Part shown: piece by piece, positions 25,935-34,552 of the stretch
Layout of the letters: each line of letters opens with the position of its first letter
How positions within the stretch are numbered: the stretch's first letter is position 1
Assembly: GCF_049446075.1 (NCBI RefSeq)
Contig: NZ_JBMSEB010000001.1
Coordinates: 1-64,000 of the forward strand
Direction of reading: 5' to 3'
DNA from: Humibacter sp049446075
Lineage (GTDB): Bacteria; Actinomycetota; Actinomycetes; Actinomycetales; Microbacteriaceae
Length of the DNA: 64,000 nucleotides
The notes under the pieces: generated by a model
What the model was told of the DNA's origin: nothing
Seen by the model: the letters and a program-made list of their open reading frames with translations, nothing else
Database searches by the model: none
Program-made: the position numbers and the translations under genes

Positions 25935-27032
25935 ATGAGCAACGACGCCGCAGCCACCGAACCCGCCACCTTCGCGATCATCGGCAGCGGCTTTCGCGCC
26001 GAAGCGTTCCTCAGGGTGGCGCAGGCTCTGCCTGACCGTTTCCGGGTGAGTGCAGTGATGGCGCGCCGGGCCGAGAGCCGCCAGGCGATACGTGACCGGT
26101 GGTCCGTCGACGTGGTCGACTCGATCGACGACCTGCGCCAGGACCGGCCGGACTTCGTTGTCGTCGCGGTCAGCCCGTCCGTCTCGACCGCGATCGTTCT
26201 CGCCCTCACGGATGCCGGTCATGCCGTGCTCACCGAGACGCCCGTCGCACCCGACGTCGCCTCGTCGCTCGCGTTGGCGAGCGCCGTTCGTGCGGGGGCG
26301 CGCATCCAGGTGGCGGAGCAGTACCACCTGGAGCCGCTCATCTCCGCTCAGCTTGCAGTGGTGCGGCGAGGGATCCTGGGTGACGTGTCGGAGGCATCCG
26401 TGTCGATCGCGCACGACTATCACGGCGTGAGCCTCGTTCGGCGGTTCCTCGCTGTGGAGTTCCAGAATGCCCGCATCACCGCACGGCGCTTCGTCGAGCG
26501 GCTGCAGGACGGCCCGGGCCGGCAGGGCGATCCGGTGGAAGACCGTGCCGTTGAAGGCATCCGAACGTCCGCATGGCTCGAGTTCGACGGCGGCGTACAC
26601 GGCACGTACGACTTCCACGACCAGCAGTACCGCTCCTGGATCCGTACGCCCTCCTTGCAAGTGCGCGGCTCACGCGGCGAGCTCAGAGACGAGACCGTCC
26701 GACACCTGCAGGATGCCTTCACGCCGGTGACGAGTCACCTCGAGCGTGTGGAGGCGGGAGCCGCCGGCAACCACGAAGGAAGCTTTCTGCGCTCCTACTC
26801 GTTCGAGGGCGCCGTCGTCTACGACAACGTGTTCCGTCCCGCACGGCTCGCCGACGACGAGCTCGGCATCGCTGCGCTTCTCGAGCGGATGTCCGGCTAC
26901 GCGCACGGCGGCCCGGATGCCTACAGCGTGGCCGAGGCGGCACAGGACCAGTACCTGCAACTCGAGATGCGCCGGGCTATCGAATCCGGCGCGACCATCG
27001 AGACCAAGACGCAGGCGTGGGCGGACGTGTGA
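25935..27032 (+). CDS. Gfo/Idh/MocA family NAD(P)-dependent oxidoreductase
   Basis: This 365-residue oxidoreductase has an N-terminal Rossmann fold (FAIIGSGFRAEAFLRVAQAL). The usual EKP motif appears as TETPVAPD, so the Lys is replaced. The C-terminal half is the alpha/beta dimerisation domain (VAEQYHLEPLISAQ in place of the usual QN-type motif). No clear ribosome site precedes ATG 25935; TATCCA seven bases upstream would give a leaderless message. It lies directly before the ABC transporter/monooxygenase module and may act on the same substrate. The loss of the motif Lys makes classical sugar dehydrogenation less certain. Confidence 0.82.
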   Translation: MSNDAAATEPATFAIIGSGFRAEAFLRVAQALPDRFRVSAVMARRAESRQAIRDRWSVDVVDSIDDLRQDRPDFVVVAVSPSVSTAIVLALTDAGHAVLTETPVAPDVASSLALASAVRAGARIQVAEQYHLEPLISAQLAVVRRGILGDVSEASVSIAHDYHGVSLVRRFLAVEFQNARITARRFVERLQDGPGRQGDPVEDRAVEGIRTSAWLEFDGGVHGTYDFHDQQYRSWIRTPSLQVRGSRGELRDETVRHLQDAFTPVTSHLERVEAGAAGNHEGSFLRSYSFEGAVVYDNVFRPARLADDELGIAALLERMSGYAHGGPDAYSVAEAAQDQYLQLEMRRAIESGATIETKTQAWADV

Positions 27033-27381
27033 GGCGGCGTTACCGCCGGTGTCATCGACCGTCGGCTAGCGCCGAGCGGGCTGCTCAGACGACGGCATCC
27101 ATTCCCACGTGACGCTCTGTTGCGTTCCGTTCCCCACTGTTACCGGGGCGCCCGAACGTGGCTCTGTGCGCCAATAGTGTTGCGCTACCCGCAGGCGGCA
27201 TCAAGGTCGCCGGAGCGTGCACGCATCGTCGCGTCAGGCAATCTCCGTCCGGTTGCAGCGACCACAGCTTCTTGTCGCATCACTGGATCAGGAACCTGCC
27301 TGTACCCGACGCGTCATCGCGCCGTCCCCTTCGCCACCAACTGCGGAACCCCCACCGCCCAACACAAGAGGAAGTCACCCC
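27033..27381 (+). other. 349-bp intergenic region before the ABC transporter operon
   Basis: No supported gene. Reading frames here run on from the lipoprotein frame without a start with a ribosome site. It presumably carries the promoter of the 27.4-34.2 kb operon: TAGTGT near 27174 could be a -10. No convincing terminator, riboswitch or operator palindrome was found. Confidence 0.5.
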
Positions 27382-28545
27382 ATGAAGAAGGTCCTTCAAC
27401 GCGCAGCCGTCGTTTCCCTCGCTGGCTTCATGGCGATGGGCCTCGCTGCGTGCAGCGGTGCCGCCTCTGCGTCGTCCACGGGAGATTCGGGCAAGAAGAG
27501 CACGGTGTACTTCGGTGTTTCGGCCGCCGAGACCGGTCCGTACGCGCAGTACGGGCAGCAGTTCAAGGAGGCCTTCGACCTCGCACTCGAGCAGGTGAAC
27601 GCGAGCGGCGGCATCAACGGCCACCCGGTCGCCCTCAAGTACGAGGACTCCCAGTCCGACCCGAAGCAGTCGGTGCCCGTCGCGCAGAAGTTCGTCGGCG
27701 ACAGCAGCATCGCGCTCGTGTTCGGCGACTACTCGTCGGCGGCATCCATCCCGGCCTCTCCGATCTACACGGCGGGCAAATTGCTGCAGTACGGCTTCAA
27801 CAACTCCAACCCCGACTTCACGGCAAAGGGTTCCGAGTACCAGTGGTCCTCCTCGATCACGACGAGCGACACGTACACCTGGACCGCTGACTACATCAAG
27901 AAGCAGGGCATCAAGTCGGTCGGGGTGACGTACCTCAACACGGCCGACTGGGGCATCCCTGCCTACCAGTCGTTCAAGGCCGAGGCCAACAAGATCGGCC
28001 TGAAGATCACCGACGCCGAGGGTGTGCTCGACACGGCGGATGACTACAAGCCGTCGCTCATCAAGGCGGTGGCGGGTAAGCCGCAGGCCTTCGTGCACAT
28101 CGGCTACGGACCGGATGCCTCCAAGATCGTCACCCAGCTGCGCGCCATCGGCTACAAGGGCACCTTCTTCGGCGGCCAGGACGAGGAGTCGTTCGACAGC
28201 ACGCCCGACGCCCAGGGCGCCATCAACGGGTCCGAGTTCCTTGAGACCAGCAGCGACCCGGCCGTCAAGGCCTTCGTGAAGGCGTTCAAGAAGAAGTATC
28301 CGAACGAGAGCGACGTGACGAGCTTCGAGGCCGGCGCATACGACGCGCTGCACGTCGCCGTGGCCGCGGCCAAGGTCGGCGGAACGACGCGGGAGGGCAT
28401 CCTCAACGGCTTCAAGAAGGTCAAGGATGTTCCGAGCGTCGTCTACGGCAAGATCACGTTCGACCCGAGCACGCGCCGCGTGAAGTCGCCGCAGCTCACG
28501 CCCACCATTCTCAAGGGCGGCAAGTGGGTCGCGTACAACGGCTGA
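27382..28545 (+). CDS. Branched-chain amino acid-type ABC transporter substrate-binding lipoprotein
   Basis: This 387-residue lipoprotein has a signal peptide with basic MKKVLQR, a hydrophobic core and lipobox LAAC (Cys ~27). The Leu/Ile/Val-binding-protein fold is recognised from VYFGVSAAETGPYAQYGQQF, EQVNASGGINGHPV and KYEDSQSDPKQSVPVAQKFV. ATG 27382 has an AGAGGAAG site. It is the first gene of an operon with a fused permease and two ATPases. Family membership does not fix the ligand. The downstream monooxygenase context suggests a ligand other than an ordinary amino acid. Confidence 0.92.
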   Translation: MKKVLQRAAVVSLAGFMAMGLAACSGAASASSTGDSGKKSTVYFGVSAAETGPYAQYGQQFKEAFDLALEQVNASGGINGHPVALKYEDSQSDPKQSVPVAQKFVGDSSIALVFGDYSSAASIPASPIYTAGKLLQYGFNNSNPDFTAKGSEYQWSSSITTSDTYTWTADYIKKQGIKSVGVTYLNTADWGIPAYQSFKAEANKIGLKITDAEGVLDTADDYKPSLIKAVAGKPQAFVHIGYGPDASKIVTQLRAIGYKGTFFGGQDEESFDSTPDAQGAINGSEFLETSSDPAVKAFVKAFKKKYPNESDVTSFEAGAYDALHVAVAAAKVGGTTREGILNGFKKVKDVPSVVYGKITFDPSTRRVKSPQLTPTILKGGKWVAYNG

Positions 28546-28575
28546 TCGCGGCTGCAGCAGCAGGCACGCGAACCC

Positions 28576-30378
28576 ATGCTTGACACTCTGATCGCCGGCC
28601 TGCTCCGAGGGAACGTCTACGCCCTCGGAGCGGTCGGCATCTCCCTCGTCTTCGGCGTCATGAACGTCGTCAACTTCGCCCAGTTCTCGTTCTTCGGGCT
28701 GGGCGCCATGCTCACCTGGTTCTTCGTCGCGCGGCTCGGGCTATCGTTCTGGCTCGCGCTTCCCCTCGTGCTCATCGTCTGCGCGGCGCTCGGCCTGCTG
28801 ATCAATGTTGCCGTCGTGCGACCACTGGCGAAGTACCTTCCGCTTGCGGCCATGCTGTCGACGTACGCCGTGTCTCTGATCCTCGACAACAGCTCGCAGG
28901 CGGCCTTCGGCGCCAACTCGAGAGTGTTTCCGCAGGTGCTGCAGACGGCGAACCTGCACATCGGCAACATGCGCTTCGGCACGGCGGATGTCGTCATGCT
29001 CGGCGTCACGGCCGTCGTCATGGTGGCGATGTCGATCTTCCTCAAGTACGGCAAGATCGGCCGAGCGATTCGCGCCACCGCACAGGACCAGGAAGCCGCC
29101 CTGCAGATGGGCATCCCCGTCGCGCTCGTGCAGCACCTCTCGTTCGTCATCGCATCGGCGCTGGGCGGGCTCGCGGGCATCTTCATCGCCCTCTACGTGG
29201 GTGTCGCCGATCCCACGTCCGGCCTCAGCACGGGTATGACGGCGTTCGTCGCGGCGACGCTCGGTGGCCTCGGGTCGCTCGTCGGTGCGGTCATCGGCGG
29301 CTTCGTTCTAGGCATCCTCGAGTCGTTCGGCATCTACATCTTCGGCGGCAGTTCAGACCAGATCATCGTCTTCGTCATCCTCATCGCGGTGCTCATCATC
29401 CGTCCTGGGGGTCTGCTGGGCAAGGTGCCGCTCATCTCCAGCGAACCGCTGACCGGCACCTTCCTCGGCAGGGGGCGGCCGTTCAAGATCCCGAAGTGGG
29501 TCTGGCCCGTAGCGCTGGCCGTCGCGGCCATCGGCATCCCGCTGATCGGCAACGACTACGTGCTCAGCACGGGTACACAAGTGCTGGTCTACGCGATCAT
29601 CGCTGCCGGTTTCACCGTGACCGCCGGCCAGGCGGGCGTGATGGCCCTCGGCCAGGCCGGACCCATCGCGATCGGGGCATACACCTCTGCGCTCATCACG
29701 CTGTACCTTCATGTGCCGTTCTGGTTCGCCCTGCCGATCGCAGGGCTCGCCGCGGCGGTCATCGCCTCGATACTTTCCTCGCCCATCTGGGGAGTGAAGG
29801 GTCACTACATCTCGATTGCCACGCTGGGCATCGGCATCGTGATCGTTGCCGTCATCCAGCTCGTCGTACCGCTCGGCGTGCAGGGCATCCCGTGGCCCAA
29901 GATCGGCGACACGATCCTGTTCACGGCTCAGGACTTCTACTTCATCGACCTGGCCGTGCTCGTCATCACGTTGCTCGTGATGTGGCGCATCCGTCGTTCC
30001 CACCTCGGCAGGGTCATCTCGTCTGTCGGCGCAGACGAGGTGGCGGCGCTGGCGTCGGGTGTGCGTGTGCGGGACTACAAGGCGCTCGCTTTTGCGGTCT
30101 CGGCGTTCTTCGCGGGCATCGGAGGGTCGCTGCTCGCGCACCAGTACACCTACATCGATACGTCGATCTTCTCGATGCTCATGTCGCTCGTGGTGGTCAC
30201 GATCGTCATTCTGGGCGGCGTGAACCTGCCCTACGGCGCAGTGCTCGGTTCGATCATCCTGATCGGCGGCCTCGAGGCGCTGCGGTTCACAGACGAGCTG
30301 CGCATCGTCATCTACGGTCTGGTGCTGATCCTCGCGGTGCGGTTCCGCCCTGGAGGCATCCTGGTGAGGAAGTCATGA
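28576..30378 (+). CDS. Fused LivH-LivM branched-chain-type ABC permease
   Basis: This 600-residue membrane protein joins two permease domains usually encoded separately. Residues ~1-285 are LivH-like (GAVGISLVFGVMNVVNFAQ near the start; TLGGLGSLVGAVIGGFVLG). Residues ~305-600 are LivM-like (GFTVTAGQAGVMALGQAG; HYISIATLGIGIVIV; SSVGADEVAALASGVRVRDYK). A hydrophilic linker of ~30 residues connects them. About 16 to 18 membrane helices are expected. The 3' end overlaps the first ATPase gene by 4 bp. Confidence 0.93.
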   Translation: MLDTLIAGLLRGNVYALGAVGISLVFGVMNVVNFAQFSFFGLGAMLTWFFVARLGLSFWLALPLVLIVCAALGLLINVAVVRPLAKYLPLAAMLSTYAVSLILDNSSQAAFGANSRVFPQVLQTANLHIGNMRFGTADVVMLGVTAVVMVAMSIFLKYGKIGRAIRATAQDQEAALQMGIPVALVQHLSFVIASALGGLAGIFIALYVGVADPTSGLSTGMTAFVAATLGGLGSLVGAVIGGFVLGILESFGIYIFGGSSDQIIVFVILIAVLIIRPGGLLGKVPLISSEPLTGTFLGRGRPFKIPKWVWPVALAVAAIGIPLIGNDYVLSTGTQVLVYAIIAAGFTVTAGQAGVMALGQAGPIAIGAYTSALITLYLHVPFWFALPIAGLAAAVIASILSSPIWGVKGHYISIATLGIGIVIVAVIQLVVPLGVQGIPWPKIGDTILFTAQDFYFIDLAVLVITLLVMWRIRRSHLGRVISSVGADEVAALASGVRVRDYKALAFAVSAFFAGIGGSLLAHQYTYIDTSIFSMLMSLVVVTIVILGGVNLPYGAVLGSIILIGGLEALRFTDELRIVIYGLVLILAVRFRPGGILVRKS

Positions 30379-31232
30379 GCGACGCCCTGCTCGAAGTCCG
30401 CGATCTCGAACGTCACTTCGAGGGCCTTAAGGCGGTGGACGGCGTCTCCTTCACCGTCGCGCCGCACGAAGTGGTCTCCATCATCGGGCCCAACGGCTCG
30501 GGAAAGACCACGACGCTCAACCTCGTCACCGGAACCATCCGGGCCAACGGCGGAAGGATCACTCTCGACGGCAGGGACATCGGGCACGCGGACACTGCGC
30601 GCATTGCCGAGGACGGCATCGCCCGCACCTTCCAGAACGGCCGGGTATTCGCGACGTTATCGGTCGCGGACAACATCGAGGTAGGCATCCACTCGACGCT
30701 GCACGCCAGCCGGCCGTTCCGCAGCCTTTCGCACCTGTTCCTGCTCCGGTGGATTCCGCTGCTCGGGGAGCTGTTCATCGCGATCGTGGGAACGCCGGCC
30801 TCCCGTAGAGAACGCAAGGTCATTGACGCCACCATCGAGGAGGAGATCGAACGGTTCGAGGCTCGCCTCGGGCCGCGTCGAGACGATCCGGCCTACACGC
30901 TTAGTTACGCGAATCGTCGCCGCACCGAGATAGCCCGAGCTCTCGCGCTGAAGCCGAAGCTGCTCGTGCTCGACGAGCCGACGGCCGGCATGAACCAGTC
31001 GGAGACCGCCGAGGTGCTGGAGCAGCTGCTGCAGTTGAAAGCCGACGGTCAGGCCATCCTGCTCGTCGAGCACAAGCTCGACCTCGTGATGCGGGTCTCC
31101 GATCGCATCATCGTGATGGACGGCGGCCGCATCATCGCTGAAGGCGAGCCCGAGCAGGTACGACGTGACCCGGCTGTGATCGAGGCGTATCTCGGCCGCC
31201 GTCGAGGACTCGGCGGGGAGGACATCCGATGA
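30375..31232 (+). CDS. ABC transporter ATPase, LivG type
   Basis: This 285-residue ATPase has Walker A GPNGSGKTTT at ~38-47, Q-loop in RTFQNGRVF, signature LSYANRRRTEIARAL in place of LSGGQ, Walker B in LLVLDEPTAGMN and H-loop in LLVEHKLDLVM. The long insert between Q-loop and signature (about residues 95-165) is typical of LivG. It overlaps the fused permease and LivF-type genes by 4 bp each. Confidence 0.93.
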   Translation: MSDALLEVRDLERHFEGLKAVDGVSFTVAPHEVVSIIGPNGSGKTTTLNLVTGTIRANGGRITLDGRDIGHADTARIAEDGIARTFQNGRVFATLSVADNIEVGIHSTLHASRPFRSLSHLFLLRWIPLLGELFIAIVGTPASRRERKVIDATIEEEIERFEARLGPRRDDPAYTLSYANRRRTEIARALALKPKLLVLDEPTAGMNQSETAEVLEQLLQLKADGQAILLVEHKLDLVMRVSDRIIVMDGGRIIAEGEPEQVRRDPAVIEAYLGRRRGLGGEDIR

Positions 31233-31957
31233 CAGAGCTGCTCGCACTCGACGACGTCAACGTCTACTACGGCCCTTTCCATGCGCTACGCGGAAACACC
31301 CTCACCGTGGGAGAGGGCGAGATCGTCTCCCTCCTCGGCGGCAACGCGAGCGGCAAGTCCACGACGATGAAGACCATCCTCGGTCTGACCTCGGTGAAGT
31401 CGGGATCCGTGCGCTTCGGCGGGCGGGACATCACGCGAGCATCGACGCGCCATCGCATCAAGGCGGGCATCGCTTCGGTGCCGGAGGCCCGGCGTGTGTT
31501 CCCGCAGCTGACCGTCGACGAGAACCTCCTCACGGGCGCGTACACGCGCACCGACCGCGCCGGGGTCGCGGATGACATCGAGCGGATGCGCGAACAGTTC
31601 CCGCGCCTGGCCGAACGCCGCAGGCAGGAGGCCGGCACCCTCTCCGGGGGCGAACAGCAGATGCTGGCGTTCGCGAGGGCCCTGATGAGCAAGCCGAAGC
31701 TCATCTGCATGGACGAGCCGACGATGGGGCTCTCGCCCAAGCTCGTCGATCAGGTTCTCGACACGATCGTGCGCATCAACAGCGAACTCGGCGTCGCCGT
31801 GCTCTTCGTCGAGCAACAGGCGGAACTGGCGCTTTCGATCGCATCCCGCGGCTATGTGCTGGCGACCGGCGCCATCGTGCTGCAGGGGAGTGCACGCGAG
31901 CTGCTCGACGACCCGCAGATCCAAGAGGCGTACCTCGGAAAGGGAAACCAGTCATGA
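31229..31957 (+). CDS. ABC transporter ATPase, LivF type
   Basis: This 242-residue ATPase has Walker A GGNASGKST (~37-45; most family members read G-N-G-A-G-K), the characteristic SVPEARRVFPQLTVDENL Q-loop region, signature LSGGEQQMLAFARAL, Walker B in LICMDEPTMGLSP, and VLFVEQQAELAL in place of the H-loop His. It pairs with the LivG-type subunit and overlaps the monooxygenase gene by 4 bp, so transport and catabolism are translationally coupled. Confidence 0.94.
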   Translation: MTELLALDDVNVYYGPFHALRGNTLTVGEGEIVSLLGGNASGKSTTMKTILGLTSVKSGSVRFGGRDITRASTRHRIKAGIASVPEARRVFPQLTVDENLLTGAYTRTDRAGVADDIERMREQFPRLAERRRQEAGTLSGGEQQMLAFARALMSKPKLICMDEPTMGLSPKLVDQVLDTIVRINSELGVAVLFVEQQAELALSIASRGYVLATGAIVLQGSARELLDDPQIQEAYLGKGNQS

Positions 31958-32970
31958 CGGCATCAGGTAGCGGGCCGCGGCTCGGCTACTTCACCCGGCT
32001 CCTCGACGACGTCGAGCCGCTGCAGCGGTACCGAAACGCCATAGCTCAGTTCGTGCGAGCCGAGGAACTCGGGTTCGACACGGCCTGGGTGGCACAGCAC
32101 CACTTCCATCGCGACGAAGGCGGACTGCCGTCCCCGTTCGTGCTGCTCGCACAGGCGGCAGCACTGACGTCGCGCATCGTGCTCGCAACCGGCATCGTGA
32201 CGCTTCCACTGGAGGCGCCGCTGCGCGTGGCGGAGGATGCCGCGGTGCTGTGGCTGCTCTCCGACGGCCGGTTCGAACTCGGCATCGGCTCCGGTGGTAC
32301 CGCGACCTCGTTCCCGCCCTTCGGCCACGCGCCGGAGGACCGCCCGGCCATCTATGCCTCCCACAAGGAGACGCTTCTGCGGGCGCTGGGCGGCGAGGTC
32401 CTCACGACCGACGGCGGAGCGCTCTACCCTCCTGCGCCGCTGCTCGCCGGAAGCATCTGGGAGGCGACGTTCTCGGCGTCCGGAGCCGAACGGATCGGGC
32501 GCGAAGGCCACGGCCTGATGCTCTCTCGCACGCAACCCCGCCGCGAGTACACGGGACGCGGTTCCGCCGCAGACCAGGTAGCGATCGTGGATGCCTACAC
32601 GGCGGCGCTGCCGACCGGGGTGGAGCCGCGGGTCATGGCATCCAGATCTGTGCTCGTGGTCGACACCGAAGAAGAGGGCAGGCGCTGGCGGGAACAGGGG
32701 ATCGCGCGATCGCTTGCCGCACTTGCCACGCAGGGTGTTCCGGTGCCGGACGACGTCGACGATGCAGACGTTGCCGCGTACCTCGACCTGCACATCGGGA
32801 TGCCCGAGCAGGTGCTGGAGAGCCTTTCCGCGGATCCGATCCTTCCGCGCGCGAGCGACATCGTCTTCCAGCCGCACCCCGTTGACCCGCCGCACGAGGT
32901 CGTGCTGCGGTCGCTCGAGCTCACGGCCGGGCAGGTCGCTCCCGCTCTGGGCTGGACGCCGCGGCACTGA
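31954..32970 (+). CDS. Luciferase-like (LLM) FMN-dependent monooxygenase, KPN_01858-like
   Basis: This 338-residue bacterial-luciferase-type TIM barrel is predicted to use reduced flavin and O2 to oxidise a small substrate. Family features are EELGFDTAWVAQHHFHRDEGGLPSPF, ASKI-like ALTSRIVLATGIVTLPLEAPLRVAE (in parts) and SDGRFELGIGSGG. From memory this sequence type, followed by a CMD-domain and a peroxidase-like CMD protein and linked to an ABC transporter, matches a recurrent uncharacterised neighbourhood (LLM KPN_01858 with Avi_7170 and Avi_7169 families). No flavin reductase gene is adjacent. Confidence 0.87.
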   Translation: MTASGSGPRLGYFTRLLDDVEPLQRYRNAIAQFVRAEELGFDTAWVAQHHFHRDEGGLPSPFVLLAQAAALTSRIVLATGIVTLPLEAPLRVAEDAAVLWLLSDGRFELGIGSGGTATSFPPFGHAPEDRPAIYASHKETLLRALGGEVLTTDGGALYPPAPLLAGSIWEATFSASGAERIGREGHGLMLSRTQPRREYTGRGSAADQVAIVDAYTAALPTGVEPRVMASRSVLVVDTEEEGRRWREQGIARSLAALATQGVPVPDDVDDADVAAYLDLHIGMPEQVLESLSADPILPRASDIVFQPHPVDPPHEVVLRSLELTAGQVAPALGWTPRH

Positions 32971-32996
32971 ATCTCACCTTTCGAGAAAGGAACCCC

Positions 32997-33581
32997 ATGG
33001 CCATCGACGTGATCGACCAGCTGGTCGGCATCAATGAGGGCGACGCGCTCTTCGCGCTTCGAGCGCAGCGCGCCGAAGCGAAGCGGAACGCCCAAGCGAG
33101 CTACGACGCGCTCTTCGCGACCGACGAGCTCGAGCATGCGAACCGCCCGGAGCGGCTCGCGATCGCGTATTGGGCCGTCGCCCTCGCCCACAGCGACACA
33201 GCATCGCACTACCGCGACCTTCTTACCGCGGCGTCGCCGGAAACGCTGTCGGCGCTGGATGACGCTCTGCCGGGAGCGATCACGACCGGACCGTACGGCG
33301 ACTACCCGGACGGCCCGCTGTCGGCGGAAAACGTTGACGGCCTGCACTGGGAACCGTCCTCCGACCTCGTCGAGGCCGTCGGGCCGAAGCTCGCCGCGGC
33401 GCTCGCGCACACGCATCTGCTGACCTACCGCCCAAGGGATGCTTCGGCGGACGCCCTGCAAGCACTGCTCGACGCCGGCTGGACCACAACAGGCATCGTC
33501 ACGCTCTCGCAGCTCGTATCGTTCCTCAACTTCCAGCTCCGAGTGGTCGCGGGGCTCAGCGTTCTGAAAGGAGAGCTGTGA
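32997..33581 (+). CDS. CMD-domain protein, Avi_7170-like
   Basis: This 194-residue protein of the carboxymuconolactone decarboxylase/AhpD superfamily is helical throughout. The fold is suggested by RLAIAYWAVALAHSDTASHYRDLL and the terminal VTLSQLVSFLNFQLRVVAGL. No CxxC pair is present, so it is probably not a peroxidase by itself. ATG 32997 has GAGAAAGGA upstream. It is sandwiched between the LLM monooxygenase and the AhpD-like gene, the arrangement seen in the Avi_7170/Avi_7169 neighbourhoods. Its role is unknown. Confidence 0.82.
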   Translation: MAIDVIDQLVGINEGDALFALRAQRAEAKRNAQASYDALFATDELEHANRPERLAIAYWAVALAHSDTASHYRDLLTAASPETLSALDDALPGAITTGPYGDYPDGPLSAENVDGLHWEPSSDLVEAVGPKLAAALAHTHLLTYRPRDASADALQALLDAGWTTTGIVTLSQLVSFLNFQLRVVAGLSVLKGEL

Positions 33582-34186
33582 TGCCAGAACAGGTCATCCG
33601 CCACAGCTTCGAAGCGCCCAAGGTGTTCACTCAGGAGCAGCTGGGCTGGGAGCCGTGGCTCGAGCCGCTGCCCGTCGATGAGCTGACGGACCGTCACTAC
33701 GCGGGTCTCGTCGACAAGGCACGTGCGAACAGCCCGTACTTCCGGCTGCTCGTACGCGATCCGGACATCCTCGGAGCCCGCACCCGCACCGACAACGACA
33801 TCTTCTACAACGAGAAGGGCGGCCTGAGCCGTGCCCAGCGGGAGCTGTCGGCGGCGAGCGCGTCGCGGACAAACGGATGCCTGTTCTGCGCATCCGTGCA
33901 CGCCCGTTTCGCCAGCCACCACTCGAAGCGCACGGACGACGTGCAGCGGCTGCTCGACGAGGGCACCTCGGCCCGGCAGGACGACCCGCAGTGGAGGGCG
34001 ACGATCGACGCATCTGTCGTCTTGACGCAGACGCCGGGCGAGTTCAGCGCTGAGAACGTGCGCCAGCTGCGCGACGCGGGACTGGACGACCTCGCCATCG
34101 CCGACGTCATCCACGGTGCGGCGTTCTTCAACTGGGCCAACCGCCTCATGCTGTCTCTCGGGGAGCCGACGGCGCCCGCGTCCTGA
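33581..34186 (+). CDS. AhpD-like alkylhydroperoxidase domain protein, Avi_7169-like
   Basis: This 201-residue AhpD-fold protein has the redox motif in SRTNGCLFCASVHARFASHHS (residues ~94-114): CLFC gives CxxC, and the nearby His residues match the AhpD proton relay. It may reduce an organic peroxide generated by the LLM oxygenase. ATG 33581 has GGAG at good spacing; GTG 33578 is the alternate start. It overlaps the preceding stop by one base. Confidence 0.86.
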   Translation: MPEQVIRHSFEAPKVFTQEQLGWEPWLEPLPVDELTDRHYAGLVDKARANSPYFRLLVRDPDILGARTRTDNDIFYNEKGGLSRAQRELSAASASRTNGCLFCASVHARFASHHSKRTDDVQRLLDEGTSARQDDPQWRATIDASVVLTQTPGEFSAENVRQLRDAGLDDLAIADVIHGAAFFNWANRLMLSLGEPTAPAS

Positions 34187-34282
34187 CCTCCCGGCTGTCA
34201 ACGGGGTCCCGCACAGGATGCCGTCGATCTAACGTGGGTGCCTTGCGGGCGAGCGCCCGCGCAGACGACGTGAGGAGCATTC

Positions 34283-34552
34283 ATGGACAGCGACGAGGGC
34301 ATCCACATCGAGTCGGACGACGCGGCCGATGCTGCCATCCCCAGCCCGGACACCGAGCCTCGCGACCCTGAGGACATCGGCGAGGCCGACCCGCTCCCCG
34401 AGGAAGACGTCGAGGCGGAAGAGGCGGAGGAGCTCGAGGCCGACGGGTTCGGCATTCCCGACGAGGCTCAGCCGGAGAGCCAGGGCGAGGACCCGTTCGA
34501 AGTGGAGCTCGGCGACGAGGGGCAGGGCGACCTGGCGCCCGAAGACCTCTAG
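34283..34552 (+). CDS. Highly acidic small protein
   Basis: This 89-residue protein consists almost wholly of D, E, P, A and G, with no hydrophobic core and a very low predicted pI. A good GAGGAG site precedes ATG 34283, and codon choice matches neighbours, supporting real translation. It is convergent with udgX, overlapping 4 bp at the stops. It is probably intrinsically disordered. I do not recognise a family. Confidence 0.65.
   Translation: MDSDEGIHIESDDAADAAIPSPDTEPRDPEDIGEADPLPEEDVEAEEAEELEADGFGIPDEAQPESQGEDPFEVELGDEGQGDLAPEDL

Noticed and set aside
25827..26660. 277-residue reverse frame over the Gfo/Idh/MocA gene
   Set aside because: The forward frame has clear Rossmann motifs; the reverse product is a shadow and would begin inside the forward gene.
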